In this document: positions 8,283 to 17,635 of the stretch, in pieces | How the letters are laid out: every line of letters begins with the position of its first letter | How positions within the stretch are numbered: position 1 is the first letter of the stretch | Assembly: GCF_003480255.1 (NCBI RefSeq) | Contig: NZ_QUIN01000028.1 | Span: 1 to 28,279 of the forward strand | Length of the DNA: 28,279 nucleotides | Origin: Erysipelatoclostridium sp. AM42-17 | GTDB lineage: Bacteria > Bacillota_I > Bacilli_A > Erysipelotrichales > Coprobacillaceae | Reading direction: 5' to 3' | Position numbers and translations under genes: made by a program | Notes under the pieces: generated by a model | Database searches by the model: none | The model's input: the letters and a program-made list of their open reading frames with translations, nothing else | Told to the model about the DNA's origin: nothing

Positions 8283-9365
8283 CTAAACTTCTTCAAATAT
8301 TTCTATTAATGTTTTAGAAATATGATTGACATCATATTCTTTGGCTGTTTGATAAGCTTGATTTTTTATTTGATCTAATTGAGTTTGATTTAAAGAAAGA
8401 ATAAATTCTATTTTATCTTTTAAATCTTTTCCATCTCTTGGAACAAAGAAAAAACCATTTTGTTTATCTTTAATATAGCTTGTAGGTCCTGCCATATTCG
8501 ATGCAATAACAATACTTTTACATGCCATAGCCTCTAATCCTACTAATCCTAAACTATCACTTTTTCGATATGTTGGAAAACAAAAAATATCAATAGCACT
8601 ATAAAAAGTAGCTAAATCTTTTTGAGTTTGCATTGGATATTTTTTTATAAGTGAATCTAAGTTATATTTAGAGATAAGCTGATTAGCCATTTCTTGTTCT
8701 TCACCTACACCAACCATACAGAATTGATACTTTTCTTTGTGTTCTAATTGATTGATTGCTTCAATAAAGACTTCCCAACCTTTTCTTTTTTCATATCTTC
8801 CAATATAACCAATACATATTTTATCTGGATCTAAACCTATTTTTTCTTTTGCATTTTCTATATGTTGAAAGATATCAAAATTAATACCTCCTGATGGAAA
8901 GACTTTGACTTTTGATGAAGCCATTTGATAATCTTCCATCATGATATTTTTAAAATAAGATGATGGTGTAATACATAAGTCAATCATTGGTATCACTTCT
9001 TTAACTAAAGGAATAAATTTTTCATCATGCTTGTCTTCCGGTACGACATCATTACCATGAACGTTAACCACCACTTTTATATTAGGTTTCATCTTTTTAA
9101 TGATTTTTACCAATAAAGCACAATGAGAAATGTAATGAGCATATAAGATATCATAGTATCCAAATAAAGCAAAAAGGATACTCTTTAAATAAAATACTGT
9201 ATAACCCCATAATTTACCCAATTTTGAATCTTTCTTTTTAAGTGCTGATACACTAACCTTGTATCCATTGTTTTCTAAAATATGAGCTGTATTTCTAACA
9301 AAAACACCATAATGTTTATATTTCTTTGATGGATACATATTTGAAATAATGAGTATTTTTTTCAT
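8283..9365 (-). CDS. GT4 family glycosyltransferase
   Basis: A 360-residue GT-B retaining glycosyltransferase. The N-terminal half opens MKKILIISNMYPSKKYKHYG and contains VHGNDVVPE (102-110). The C-terminal GT4 domain has IGYIGRYEKRKGWE (185-198) and SDSLGLVGLEAMA (269-281), the E-x7-E donor-binding motif, then a typical ASNMAGP. No signal peptide; it acts in the cytoplasm on a lipid-linked acceptor. It starts 9 bases after the preceding GT2 gene, behind AAGAGGT. It is second of four transferase genes ending in the RgpA-type gene. Donor and linkage cannot be assigned. Confidence 0.9.
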   Translation of the reverse strand: MKKILIISNMYPSKKYKHYGVFVRNTAHILENNGYKVSVSALKKKDSKLGKLWGYTVFYLKSILFALFGYYDILYAHYISHCALLVKIIKKMKPNIKVVVNVHGNDVVPEDKHDEKFIPLVKEVIPMIDLCITPSSYFKNIMMEDYQMASSKVKVFPSGGINFDIFQHIENAKEKIGLDPDKICIGYIGRYEKRKGWEVFIEAINQLEHKEKYQFCMVGVGEEQEMANQLISKYNLDSLIKKYPMQTQKDLATFYSAIDIFCFPTYRKSDSLGLVGLEAMACKSIVIASNMAGPTSYIKDKQNGFFFVPRDGKDLKDKIEFILSLNQTQLDQIKNQAYQTAKEYDVNHISKTLIEIFEEV

Positions 9366-9374
9366 ATTTACCTC

Positions 9375-10334
9375 TTATTTAATTACATTCATCAGATCAC
9401 CCATAAATGTTTTAAAGTGACCATATATTTTGTATTTTCCTGTTATATAATATTTAACTAATGCCAGTGCTTTCTTATTTTCCATAGCCTTAATTCTATA
9501 AGATAAATAATCTTGGTAACCCAGACAATATTCTTTTTGTTTTCTATCTAAGTCTAGGGTTAATGCAAATGCTACATTATTTACCTGTTTTTTAGTTTGT
9601 TCAATTCTTTGATTAACACGTTTCTTTTTCTCTTCAAGATAACTATCATCAGTAATATTACTTAAGCCAATGGTATTATGATTATGAATACGATAATCAA
9701 TCAATGGTAAGTCTAAATAATAACATCCATCTTTAATTGAAGAAATCATATTGAGTTCCCAATCATGAGGTAATAACCCGGTTGTTTTTTCTAAATAAAT
9801 ATTAATGACTTCTCTTTTAATTGCCATCGTACACCCTTGTGAAAAATTCATTTCCAATAAACTGCTTAACGGCATAGGTGTTAATATATCTTTTACTTCT
9901 TGAAATAAAAGATTATTATTTGATCTTCCCTTTATTTTATCAACCTTAAAACATTTTCCATCTTGATCCATAAAATTAAAAGAAGAAGCTAAAGTAAGAA
10001 CTTCTTGATGCATATATCCAACCATTGTTTCTATTTTATCAAGGCGCCAACGATCATCTTGATCACATAAAAAAACAATATCACCGGTTGATATTTCTAA
10101 CCCTTTTTTAAAGTTTGCACGATATCCTAAATTCTTATCATTTTTTATTATTTTCCATTTATCTAATTGATAACGATTTATATATTGTTCTATCAAATCA
10201 TAACTTGAATCTGATGAACAATCATCTATAATGATGGCTTCATCAATTTGATATGATTGATTTTTCAATGAATCTAATTGTTCTTTTAAAAAATGTACAC
10301 CATTATATACGGCCATAACTACAGAAATTTTCAT
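9375..10334 (-). CDS. GT2 family glycosyltransferase, RgpB/GacC-like
   Basis: A 319-residue GT2 enzyme. MKISVVMAVYNG (1-12), IIDDCSSDSS (35-44), NLGYRANFKKGLE (68-80) and CDQDD (90-94) give the fold and metal-binding motif. The phrase FLCDQDDRW is common in rhamnosyltransferase-type GT2 proteins such as RgpB/GacC, so a rhamnan-elongating role is plausible but not proven. First gene of its transcription unit, directly behind an extended -10 promoter and an AGGAAGG ribosome site (10341-10348). The C-terminal 100 residues are basic and helical and may contact membrane or acceptor. Confidence 0.85.
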   Translation of the reverse strand: MKISVVMAVYNGVHFLKEQLDSLKNQSYQIDEAIIIDDCSSDSSYDLIEQYINRYQLDKWKIIKNDKNLGYRANFKKGLEISTGDIVFLCDQDDRWRLDKIETMVGYMHQEVLTLASSFNFMDQDGKCFKVDKIKGRSNNNLLFQEVKDILTPMPLSSLLEMNFSQGCTMAIKREVINIYLEKTTGLLPHDWELNMISSIKDGCYYLDLPLIDYRIHNHNTIGLSNITDDSYLEEKKKRVNQRIEQTKKQVNNVAFALTLDLDRKQKEYCLGYQDYLSYRIKAMENKKALALVKYYITGKYKIYGHFKTFMGDLMNVIK

Positions 10335-10359
10335 AATCTTACCTTCCTATAACAAACAC

Positions 10360-10368
10360 AGTATAACA
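10360..10368 (-). promoter_or_regulatory. Extended -10 promoter of the backbone glycosyltransferase operon
   Basis: On the minus strand TGTTATACT (10360-10368) combines the TG extension with -10 TATACT (5 of 6). The -35 region is weak (TTCTTT about 17 bases upstream), as is usual for extended -10 promoters. It lies between the rmlD terminator and the GT2 gene starting at 10334. Confidence 0.6.
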
Positions 10369-10392
10369 TATACGGCAATAGAAAGAAATATA

Positions 10393-10420
10393 AAGCAAAA
10401 CACAGCCAAATGGCTGTGTT
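10393..10420 (-). terminator. Intrinsic terminator after rmlD
   Basis: A 9-bp stem (10399-10407 with 10412-10420), GC-rich in the loop-proximal part, with a 4-base AAAT loop. On the minus strand it is followed by a T-rich tract (TTTTGCTTT). It lies 3 bases after the rmlD stop and ends the rgpD-rgpC-GT2-rmlD transcript. Confidence 0.85.
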
Positions 10421-10423
10421 GTT

Positions 10424-11314
10424 TTAATATTCAATTTCTTTTAAATAACGACTTAAAGCATCTTGCCATGTAGGTAATGGTTTAAAGCCATTTTTTACCA
10501 ATTTAGATTTATCTAAACGACTATTAAAAGGTCTTGCTGCTTTAGATAAACCATATTCTTCTGTTGTAACTGGTAGAACTTCCGTTGTATATCCTGCTTG
10601 TTTAAAGATTTCTACCGTGAAATCATACCATGAAATATAACCACCTTCATTAGTTGCATGATAATAACCATATTGATCACTTTCTGCCATATCAACTAAT
10701 AATCTAGCTAAATCATAAGTATAAGTAGGTGTTCCTATTTGATCGCAAACAACTTTTACTTGTGGATATTTCTTTCCTACATTTAACATGGTTTTAATGA
10801 AGTTTTTACCATTAATACCAAATACCCAAGCAATACGTACAATAAAGTATTTATCTAAATTATGAGCGACTGCTAGTTCACCATCTAATTTTGTTTGACC
10901 ATATACATTTAATGGTGCATAATCTTTACAATCTGGATCCCATGGTTGATCTCCTTGACCATTAAATACATAATCAGTAGAAATATAAATCATTTTACAA
11001 TCTAATTTTTTACAAACCAATGCAATATTTTCTGTACCTTTGGTATTAACTGCTTTTACCTTTTCTACTTTATCATCATCTTCAGCTAAATCAACAGCTG
11101 TCCATGCTGCACAGTGAACAACAACATCTGGTTTCACTGACATCAACACTGATTCAACAGCTTCTTGATCAGTAATATCTAATTGAACATAATGACTAAA
11201 ATGGTCATTACTTTCAGTGATATCACTACCAATAGCTTCATATCCTCTTTTATTGAGTTCGTTCATGACGTCATAGCCTAATTGACCATTGACCCCTGTT
11301 ACTAATACTTTCAT
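10424..11314 (-). CDS. rmlD: dTDP-4-dehydrorhamnose reductase
   Basis: A 296-residue extended short-chain dehydrogenase making the last step to dTDP-L-rhamnose, NAD(P)H-dependent reduction of dTDP-4-keto-L-rhamnose. N-terminal GVNGQLG (7-13) is the nucleotide-binding motif typical of RmlD. STDYVF (112-117) and the catalytic Y138-x3-K142 (in VYGQTK) follow. VDQIGTPTYTYDLA-like residues near 189-202 match the family substrate region. Length is normal. GGAGGT before the ATG supports the start. Last gene of the exporter operon. rmlA, rmlB and rmlC are not in the window, so the rest of the pathway must be encoded elsewhere. In streptococci the equivalent GacA belongs to the polysaccharide locus. 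Confidence 0.95.
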   Translation of the reverse strand: MKVLVTGVNGQLGYDVMNELNKRGYEAIGSDITESNDHFSHYVQLDITDQEAVESVLMSVKPDVVVHCAAWTAVDLAEDDDKVEKVKAVNTKGTENIALVCKKLDCKMIYISTDYVFNGQGDQPWDPDCKDYAPLNVYGQTKLDGELAVAHNLDKYFIVRIAWVFGINGKNFIKTMLNVGKKYPQVKVVCDQIGTPTYTYDLARLLVDMAESDQYGYYHATNEGGYISWYDFTVEIFKQAGYTTEVLPVTTEEYGLSKAARPFNSRLDKSKLVKNGFKPLPTWQDALSRYLKEIEY

Positions 11315-11346
11315 TATTTTACCTCCAAATGTGTAAATTTATTATA

Positions 11347-13530
11347 TTAATCTTTATCCAAAACAAAAGCTTTCTTTAAACTTAAATTAGGATTATAGAA
11401 ACGATCATTATAAAGCATATAACCCCATTTATCTTTAATGTAGTCATGTTCTTGAACAAAGCGACGATATTTAGCACTATTTGTATCTACCGTATCATCA
11501 CCTCTTGATTTAGATTCATGATGATATAATTCTACATGATTTAAACAAATATTGTAGTAGCCCTTATCTAATAACTTAAGATTAAAATCAACATCATTAA
11601 AAGCAACTTGTAATTGTTCTTCTAAACCATTGACTTCTAAATATTTTTCTTTAGACACCATTAAACATGCCGCTGTTACAGCACTATAGTTGAATGGAAC
11701 TGATAATCTACCATAGAACCCAACATCATCTCTAGGGTTATCAATAAAGCAGTGTTGCGCAATACCCCCAATACCTAAAATAATACCTGCATGTTGTACT
11801 GTATTATCTGGATATAATAATTTTGTTCCTACTGCACCAATATGGGGTTGCATGGCATACCCCACCATAATTTGTAGCCAGTTAGGTGTAATAATTTCAG
11901 TATCATTGTTTAATAAGACTATATATTCACCTTTAGCCTCATGTACTGCTTGGTTATTAATTTTAGAGTAATTAAATTCATAATTTGCATCAATGACTCT
12001 AAAGTTATCATATTTTTCTTTATATTTATTGAATAAGTCAAATGTTTCTTTCTTTTCACTATTATTATTCATTAAAATAACTTCATAATTCTTATATGTT
12101 GTTTTTTCAAACAATGATTTTAAACATTGTTCTGTTACATCAGCATAATCTTTAGTAGGAATAACAATAGAAATCATTGGTTCAGCTTTATATAAATATT
12201 CTACTAAATAGTAAGGTACACGGGGATGAACAGTAACTTTAGCGTTAATATTTCTTCTTTTTAATGAATCTTCAACTGCCATTCTTCCTTTTTCTACAGC
12301 ATATCCTTTACTATCTATTGTTGCTGCCGTAGAGCCTTCAATCATTCGCCAATGATATAAAATCTTTGGTATATGATAGACACGATCAGCTGTTGTTTTT
12401 TCTAAAAAACGAAGAAAGATATCATAATCTTGTGCTCCTTCATACCCGACTCTAAAACCACCAATCTCATCAACAATTGATTTTCTCATGATTTCAAAGT
12501 GACATAGATAATTACTTCCTAATAGAGAATCTGGTGCATAATCTGATTTAAAATGAGGGTCTCTTCTTAATCCTTCCATATCCATTTTATCTTCATCAGT
12601 GTAGATAAAATCAAGTTCTTTATTCTTATTTAATACAGCTACACATTCAGCTAACGCATTTCTGGCAAGTAAATCATCATTATCCATTAATCCTACAAAT
12701 TCACCACTTGCTATATTTAATGCATCATTGGTTGCTCTAGAAATATGTCCATTTTCTATACGATGATGAACTTTGATTCTAGTATCTTTCTTTTCATATT
12801 CATTTAAAGTATCTATTGTTTCTTGTAAAGTAGAACAATCATTTGATAAACAAATTTCAAAGTTTTGATATGTTTGATTAAGAATAGAATCTAAACATTC
12901 TGATAAATATTTCCTTTCTACGTTATAAACAGGAATAACAATGGAAATTAATGGATTGTAATCAAATACTGGATGTTCTTCAAATTTTTCTTCATGTTTT
13001 TCTAACCATAATAGATATTCTTTTTGATTTAAGAAATTATAAACATCTAAGAATTTATTCTTTGTCTTTTTATTTTCTTTAATACGTCGTTTACTTTGTT
13101 TTAAACGATTTAGTGTTAAAACAAAATGATATTCTTTAGCAATATATTTCACTTCTTTACCAACAGCATAAAAATTGACTTTAAATTTATTATTTGTTTC
13201 TTTTGTTTTTCTTACTGATTTTTGTAATAAAGTTCTTATCTTTGATTTTACTCTTTTAAAGAATGTATTTTTTCTGGTACAAATCAGTTCTCTTTTTTCA
13301 TCATGTAATAAATACACTTTAACTACTGAATCATCTTTATTTAAAGATAAAGTTAATTCATAGTTATCTGAGGCTAAATCAGGTAAAAAATGAGCTTCTT
13401 TTATTTTACCGTCTACTTCAACTTCTAATGAATAATCTTTTAAGGAACAATTTCCCCTCATAATAAATGTTGGATTAACAAGTCCATGAACCTGTGCATC
13501 CCTTACATTAATATAATCTAACTTTTTCAT
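11347..13530 (-). CDS. Two-domain GT2 glycosyltransferase (rhamnan-type, GacG-like layout)
   Basis: A 727-residue protein with three parts. Residues 1-90 form a beta-rich domain. Residues 90-190 are Lys-rich and helical, perhaps lying on the membrane or polymer. Two GT2 domains follow: the first about 192-440 (SIVIPVYN at 196-203, metal-binding DND at 283-285, ED-containing QDYDIFLR 367-374), the second about 452-700 (SIVIPTKD 454-461, NNDTE 541-545, HHESKSRG 670-677). Both look catalytically intact. Tandem GT2 proteins of this kind are common next to RgpC/RgpD exporters and are thought to polymerise a two-linkage repeat. It lies 12 bases after rgpC and 32 bases before rmlD. Probable backbone polymerising enzyme, with linkages unknown. 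Confidence 0.88.
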   Translation of the reverse strand: MKKLDYINVRDAQVHGLVNPTFIMRGNCSLKDYSLEVEVDGKIKEAHFLPDLASDNYELTLSLNKDDSVVKVYLLHDEKRELICTRKNTFFKRVKSKIRTLLQKSVRKTKETNNKFKVNFYAVGKEVKYIAKEYHFVLTLNRLKQSKRRIKENKKTKNKFLDVYNFLNQKEYLLWLEKHEEKFEEHPVFDYNPLISIVIPVYNVERKYLSECLDSILNQTYQNFEICLSNDCSTLQETIDTLNEYEKKDTRIKVHHRIENGHISRATNDALNIASGEFVGLMDNDDLLARNALAECVAVLNKNKELDFIYTDEDKMDMEGLRRDPHFKSDYAPDSLLGSNYLCHFEIMRKSIVDEIGGFRVGYEGAQDYDIFLRFLEKTTADRVYHIPKILYHWRMIEGSTAATIDSKGYAVEKGRMAVEDSLKRRNINAKVTVHPRVPYYLVEYLYKAEPMISIVIPTKDYADVTEQCLKSLFEKTTYKNYEVILMNNNSEKKETFDLFNKYKEKYDNFRVIDANYEFNYSKINNQAVHEAKGEYIVLLNNDTEIITPNWLQIMVGYAMQPHIGAVGTKLLYPDNTVQHAGIILGIGGIAQHCFIDNPRDDVGFYGRLSVPFNYSAVTAACLMVSKEKYLEVNGLEEQLQVAFNDVDFNLKLLDKGYYNICLNHVELYHHESKSRGDDTVDTNSAKYRRFVQEHDYIKDKWGYMLYNDRFYNPNLSLKKAFVLDKD

Positions 13531-13542
13531 ACGTTCCTCTCC

Positions 13543-14316
13543 CTAGATTTCTTCAGCAAATCCTTTTTCTAATTTTCTAAAAATAAACATACCTAATGCA
13601 AATAGCACTAATGCCATCACGATCATATAAATAATACTAGATAATTCAGGTAATGTATGATACATAAAGAAATCACGATATGCACTCACAATATGAGTAA
13701 ATGGATTAACATATAGTACCCATCTTAATACTTTTGGAAATATTTCTGCTGGGTATAAAATTGGTGTTGCATAAAACAATAAGTTAATAATGAATTGAAT
13801 AATGTATTCAGTATCTTGAATATAAACATTGATTGCACTTAATCCTAGTACCATTCCAGCAGTAATAACAAATTGAATTAATGCTACAAAAGGCACTAAT
13901 AAAATATGCCAACTTAATCCTAAACCTCCAAATACACAGAAGATGATGATAATTAAACAAGCTATAAAGAAATTAACTAACCCACTTAATGTAGCTGAAA
14001 TAGGTAATATTTCTCTAGGAAAGTATACTTTTTTAATGACACCTGCATTATTTTTAATGCTTCCCATTCCTAGCCCCATTACAGTGGTAAAGAAATTCCA
14101 TGGGATAACCCCACAAATTAGGTATTGTAAGTAGTGATCTGTTTTAATTCTCATGATATATGGAAAAACAATGGCATAAACAGCAACCATCAATAAAGGA
14201 TTTAAAAATGACCATAAAACTCCTAAAAATGAACCTTTATATTTTCCTCTAATATCCTTTTTTACATTTGTTTTTAATAATTCACGATAGTCATATAAGT
14301 TTTTAAATAATTTCAT
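13543..14316 (-). CDS. rgpC: Polysaccharide ABC transporter permease, RgpC/Wzm type
   Basis: A 257-residue ABC-2 permease with about six membrane helices. The N-terminal cytoplasmic segment ends KKDIRGKYKGSFLGVLWSFL, the amphipathic and coupling region conserved in RgpC, TagG and Wzm proteins. A late YPAEIFPK and NPFTHIVSAYRDFFMYH (about 206-222) are also typical. Together with the neighbouring ATPase it would export the lipid-linked polysaccharide across the membrane. AGGAG lies 9 bases before the ATG and overlaps the end of the ATPase gene, suggesting coupled translation. Family assignment is strong; the substrate is inferred from rmlD and the rhamnosyltransferase nearby. Confidence 0.94.
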   Translation of the reverse strand: MKLFKNLYDYRELLKTNVKKDIRGKYKGSFLGVLWSFLNPLLMVAVYAIVFPYIMRIKTDHYLQYLICGVIPWNFFTTVMGLGMGSIKNNAGVIKKVYFPREILPISATLSGLVNFFIACLIIIIFCVFGGLGLSWHILLVPFVALIQFVITAGMVLGLSAINVYIQDTEYIIQFIINLLFYATPILYPAEIFPKVLRWVLYVNPFTHIVSAYRDFFMYHTLPELSSIIYMIVMALVLFALGMFIFRKLEKGFAEEI

Positions 14317-14328
14317 TTCTTTTTTCTC

Positions 14329-15462
14329 CTATATGATATTAATCTTTAAATCTTTTTCAGATATTATTTTATCTTTTTCATCTAATAATTGAACAACAAT
14401 AGCGTGTTCACCTAATTCCATATGACTAACATCTACAAAATAATCAAATCCACATTCATCTTCATTCGTTCCATATCCACCATATTTTTCTTGATATGCC
14501 ATTAAAACATCACTACGATTGATTTGCCTCATTTCTGTAATTTCCTGATCGTCTACTGTTACTTTTAAACGATCATGTAAACAATCACTTAAAGACCAAC
14601 CTGAAATCGTAAATTGCTTCACTTCTTTTTTAATTTCAGCAAAAGATTGTGGTATATCAACAACAACAATACCATGATATGTATCTAATGGTTTTTGATA
14701 TTTCTTCTTTGCTTCTTCTTTATGATCTAATTTAACTTGTTTTAAGTATTCATCAATGACATATGTTGGATCACCGTCTAATCTAAATTCACCTTTATAA
14801 ATCCAAACTGCCCTTGTACATAAATCTTTTACTGTATCCAAACTATGAGAAACAATAACAATTGTTTTTTCACTGTCTCTTAATTCTTTCAATTTATCAA
14901 AACATTTATCTTGAAAATGTTGATCCCCTACAGCTAAGATTTCATCAATTAATAAGATTTCTGCATCTACATTAATAGCGATAGAAAACGCTAATCGCAT
15001 ATACATTCCTGAAGAATATGTTCTTACAGGATTATCAATAAATTCTCCAAGTTCCGAAAACTCAATAATATCATCTACTCTTTTTTCTATTTCTGCTTTA
15101 GTTAATCCAAATACTGCTGCATTAAAGTAAATATTTTCTCTTCCTGTAAAATCTTGATGAAAACCTGCACCTAATTCAAGTAATGATGTCAGTTTCCCTT
15201 GAGTTTCAATTGTTCCTTTATTAGGATAGATGATTTTTGTCATCAGTTTTAATAGTGTTGATTTACCACTACCATTTGTTCCAATTAGACAAACTGTTTC
15301 ACCTTTTTTTATATCTAAATTTATATCTTTTAATACTGTGTGTACTTCTTTATTACTTTTTCCAAAAGATAATAATCTTTCTTTTAAAGTATGAGCTTTA
15401 TCGTATTCTACTTTAAAATACTTCGTCATATTTCTGACTTCTATAGCATTCTCTTTATTCAT
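14329..15462 (-). CDS. rgpD: Polysaccharide ABC transporter ATPase with C-terminal binding domain, RgpD/Wzt type
   Basis: A 377-residue protein. The ABC ATPase domain (about 5-240) carries Walker A GTNGSGKS (61-68), signature YSSGM (149-153), Walker B ILLIDE (169-174) and switch His 206 in VSHS. The segment LKERLLSFGK before the domain is typical of RgpD/Wzt/TagH. Residues about 262-377 form a beta-rich extension with ISGWSL, RSDV and CGFDYFVDV, resembling the carbohydrate-recognising domain of Wzt-type exporters that read the polymer end. ATG 15462 is chosen because GGAGGT precedes it by 3 bases. ATG 15495 has no ribosome site. First gene of the exporter operon. Confidence 0.93.
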   Translation of the reverse strand: MNKENAIEVRNMTKYFKVEYDKAHTLKERLLSFGKSNKEVHTVLKDINLDIKKGETVCLIGTNGSGKSTLLKLMTKIIYPNKGTIETQGKLTSLLELGAGFHQDFTGRENIYFNAAVFGLTKAEIEKRVDDIIEFSELGEFIDNPVRTYSSGMYMRLAFSIAINVDAEILLIDEILAVGDQHFQDKCFDKLKELRDSEKTIVIVSHSLDTVKDLCTRAVWIYKGEFRLDGDPTYVIDEYLKQVKLDHKEEAKKKYQKPLDTYHGIVVVDIPQSFAEIKKEVKQFTISGWSLSDCLHDRLKVTVDDQEITEMRQINRSDVLMAYQEKYGGYGTNEDECGFDYFVDVSHMELGEHAIVVQLLDEKDKIISEKDLKINII

Positions 15463-15493
15463 AAGACCTCCGCTAATTTTCCTAGATATAATC

Positions 15494-15521
15494 ATTATAA
15501 TTATATCTTATAACATTACAA
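15494..15521 (-). promoter_or_regulatory. Possible promoter of the rgpD-rgpC-GT2-rmlD operon
   Basis: Minus-strand -35 TTGTAA (15516-15521), 16-base spacer and perfect -10 TATAAT (15494-15499) just upstream of the rgpD start. An alternative is TGGACA (15546-15551) with TATATA 17 bases on. The region is very AT-rich, so -10-like words occur by chance. Confidence 0.4.
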
Positions 15522-15615
15522 ATATATATCACATAAATATCTATTTGTCCAACAATTCATAAACCATACTCATAGTCCATTTTATCATATCTCTCTTTTT
15601 TAGATAGCTATTTAT

Positions 15616-15648
15616 AAAAAAAAATAGGAATTCATACATGAATTCCTA
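15616..15648 (-). terminator. Intrinsic terminator closing the Wzx/GacI-J-like operon
   Basis: A 10-11 bp stem (15625-15635 with 15638-15648) holding the EcoRI-type palindrome GAATTC in each arm, followed on the minus strand by nine T residues (15616-15624). It lies 25 bases after the stop of the large membrane protein gene. Confidence 0.88.
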
Positions 15649-15673
15649 ATCTAATAAAATAATTTTTCTCTTT

Positions 15674-17635
15674 TTATATGTGAATAACTGCATATTTTTT
15701 TGTTTTATGCACTATTGTGTATCCTAATTCTTTTAATTCTATTGCTTGTTTCTTAGAAAACGTAAGTAGGTAGGATCCTTTGTAATAAGAAAATGCTGAT
15801 TTTGCTTCTTGATAAGAAATATTTTTATTCAAATAATCGTTTATTAGTGTGCGGTATTGCAAACCTATTGCATCTAGAGACGTTGAACGTTCAATTTGAA
15901 TTCTATTACTTGATAAATAAAATCCTAATTGATAAGTAATTCGTCCGTTATATGTAAAACTTTCAGGAGCAAGCAAAGTATAATTACCATATGGTAATCG
16001 ATTAAAATAACTGCCAACATCATTAAAAATATCTAACATTAGATTATCATATTTTGTAATTTGACCAAAGTCATATCCATCGCTGTTTAGTCCACATCCT
16101 AAAAAACTAATCGATTTAATTTCTTTATAATTATTATGTATAACACATAAATTTCCAGCAATTGCCAATGAGGCAAATGATAAAACAAGTGATTTAAATT
16201 TTATGACATCAAATGCCTTAACTATCATCAAACCTACAAGCAATACAATCATAAACTGTACAGACGAATAAAAACGCAAAATTACAAAGAAAAATTTAAA
16301 TGATGTTACACATAGTAATTCATTAAAATAATTAGAGCATACAATTGCTACAAGCATACAAGTAATAATAGATAAATATTTCCCATACTTTGAATTTACC
16401 GTTAAAAGCAGTGATACCAAAATTATAAATTTACTAAAACGCATAATCGAATCAACCGTCAAATAGTAGCAGTAAAAAGGGTATAACTCTGAATTAAAAT
16501 AATTATAATTATCTACAGATAAAAAAGGAGAATGATCTAATTTTTTTGTTATCAATAATCCAAATATAAAACAAAACAACAAAAATACATTTAATATGAC
16601 TGACTTGATCTTTTTTTGTTTGATAGATAAATACGTATTATAGGCAAATTTTAAAATAAACAATATAAAAAACATTACTACAAATATTGGCGCAAATATT
16701 GATGAAAAAGACATCATTGTACAAGATATCATAAAAATAAAAATCGTATTCTTAATAGTTATTCTATTTTCAATTAATGGAATTGTAATTATACATAATA
16801 TCGGAATTGACAAAACTCTTACTACTGATCCACCATACCAAACCGCATTTTGAAATTGCCACAAATCATAAGATCTGATGGTAATAAAATTAGAATTTAG
16901 CATTAAATAACCATGATTAATTAAAAAAACAAAAAATGGCAAAAGCGCATATTGCGCATTCTTTTTAGAAATTAAATTAGATAGTTGTTTAATTGAAATA
17001 GTAAATAAAATATAATTATGAATAACCATCGATACTTTACATAAATATATGGGATTTATATGAAACATAGACGAGAAAGCCGCGTACGTTATTTCATATG
17101 TGTTTACAATCCTTGTCATATCTGTCCATGAAACAAGTTTCCCGGTAAAGAAATCCTCATTTAATAGAGCGGGTGTAGAGATAGAATTCACTACTTTACC
17201 AATATAAAATGTATCATCATAATCAAACTCATAAAGTGCCATAACATTGGATACAGAAAATACTGTGAACAAAGTCACAAAAACATAGAGAACCCAATTA
17301 TTTTTTAAGTGATTGAGTATTCTCTCTTTAGAAAAATGATTTTTGACAAACAGTTTAAAACCTTCAAAATTTTTATATTTCTTATACAATAAAAAAGCAA
17401 AAGATAAAACAACTATAAAAGTGAATGTATAAAAGAAAATATACCAATTTAATTTAAAATATTGACAAGGTAAACCAATAATAAATGAAATAAAAAATGT
17501 AGTAATAAATCCACAAATAACACTCACTATTGTTGATTTAATCTTAATTTCAAATATATTTGAAATAGTATCTCCTAAAATCCAATAATAGAAGAATATT
17601 GTTAATAAAAATACAACTGTTAAAATATGATTCAT
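15674..17635 (-). CDS. Large polytopic GT-C-like membrane protein (possibly DUF6077 type)
   Basis: A 653-residue integral membrane protein with about 13 predicted helices and a C-terminal soluble tail (about 535-653). After an early helix the loop contains EFDYDDTFYIGKVVN, an acidic D-D-x-F-Y motif placed where GT-C enzymes keep their catalytic acid. I recall similar layouts in DUF6077 proteins, but that name is tentative. It may use a polyprenyl-phosphate sugar, such as one made by the GacI-like gene upstream, to decorate a polymer outside the cell. An O-antigen-polymerase role is the main alternative. Its ATG overlaps the stop of a decayed GT2 reading frame (ATGA at 17632-17635), with GGAGGG inside that remnant. 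Confidence 0.75.
   Translation of the reverse strand: MNHILTVVFLLTIFFYYWILGDTISNIFEIKIKSTIVSVICGFITTFFISFIIGLPCQYFKLNWYIFFYTFTFIVVLSFAFLLYKKYKNFEGFKLFVKNHFSKERILNHLKNNWVLYVFVTLFTVFSVSNVMALYEFDYDDTFYIGKVVNSISTPALLNEDFFTGKLVSWTDMTRIVNTYEITYAAFSSMFHINPIYLCKVSMVIHNYILFTISIKQLSNLISKKNAQYALLPFFVFLINHGYLMLNSNFITIRSYDLWQFQNAVWYGGSVVRVLSIPILCIITIPLIENRITIKNTIFIFMISCTMMSFSSIFAPIFVVMFFILFILKFAYNTYLSIKQKKIKSVILNVFLLFCFIFGLLITKKLDHSPFLSVDNYNYFNSELYPFYCYYLTVDSIMRFSKFIILVSLLLTVNSKYGKYLSIITCMLVAIVCSNYFNELLCVTSFKFFFVILRFYSSVQFMIVLLVGLMIVKAFDVIKFKSLVLSFASLAIAGNLCVIHNNYKEIKSISFLGCGLNSDGYDFGQITKYDNLMLDIFNDVGSYFNRLPYGNYTLLAPESFTYNGRITYQLGFYLSSNRIQIERSTSLDAIGLQYRTLINDYLNKNISYQEAKSAFSYYKGSYLLTFSKKQAIELKELGYTIVHKTKKYAVIHI

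Noticed and set aside
7436..8296. Longer form of the GT2 protein starting at TTG 8296
   Set aside because: No ribosome site precedes it and it would overlap the previous gene; ATG 8269 has AGAGGG at good spacing.
14329..15495. Longer RgpD starting at ATG 15495
   Set aside because: No ribosome site precedes it and the possible -10 box falls at this position. ATG 15462 has GGAGGT.
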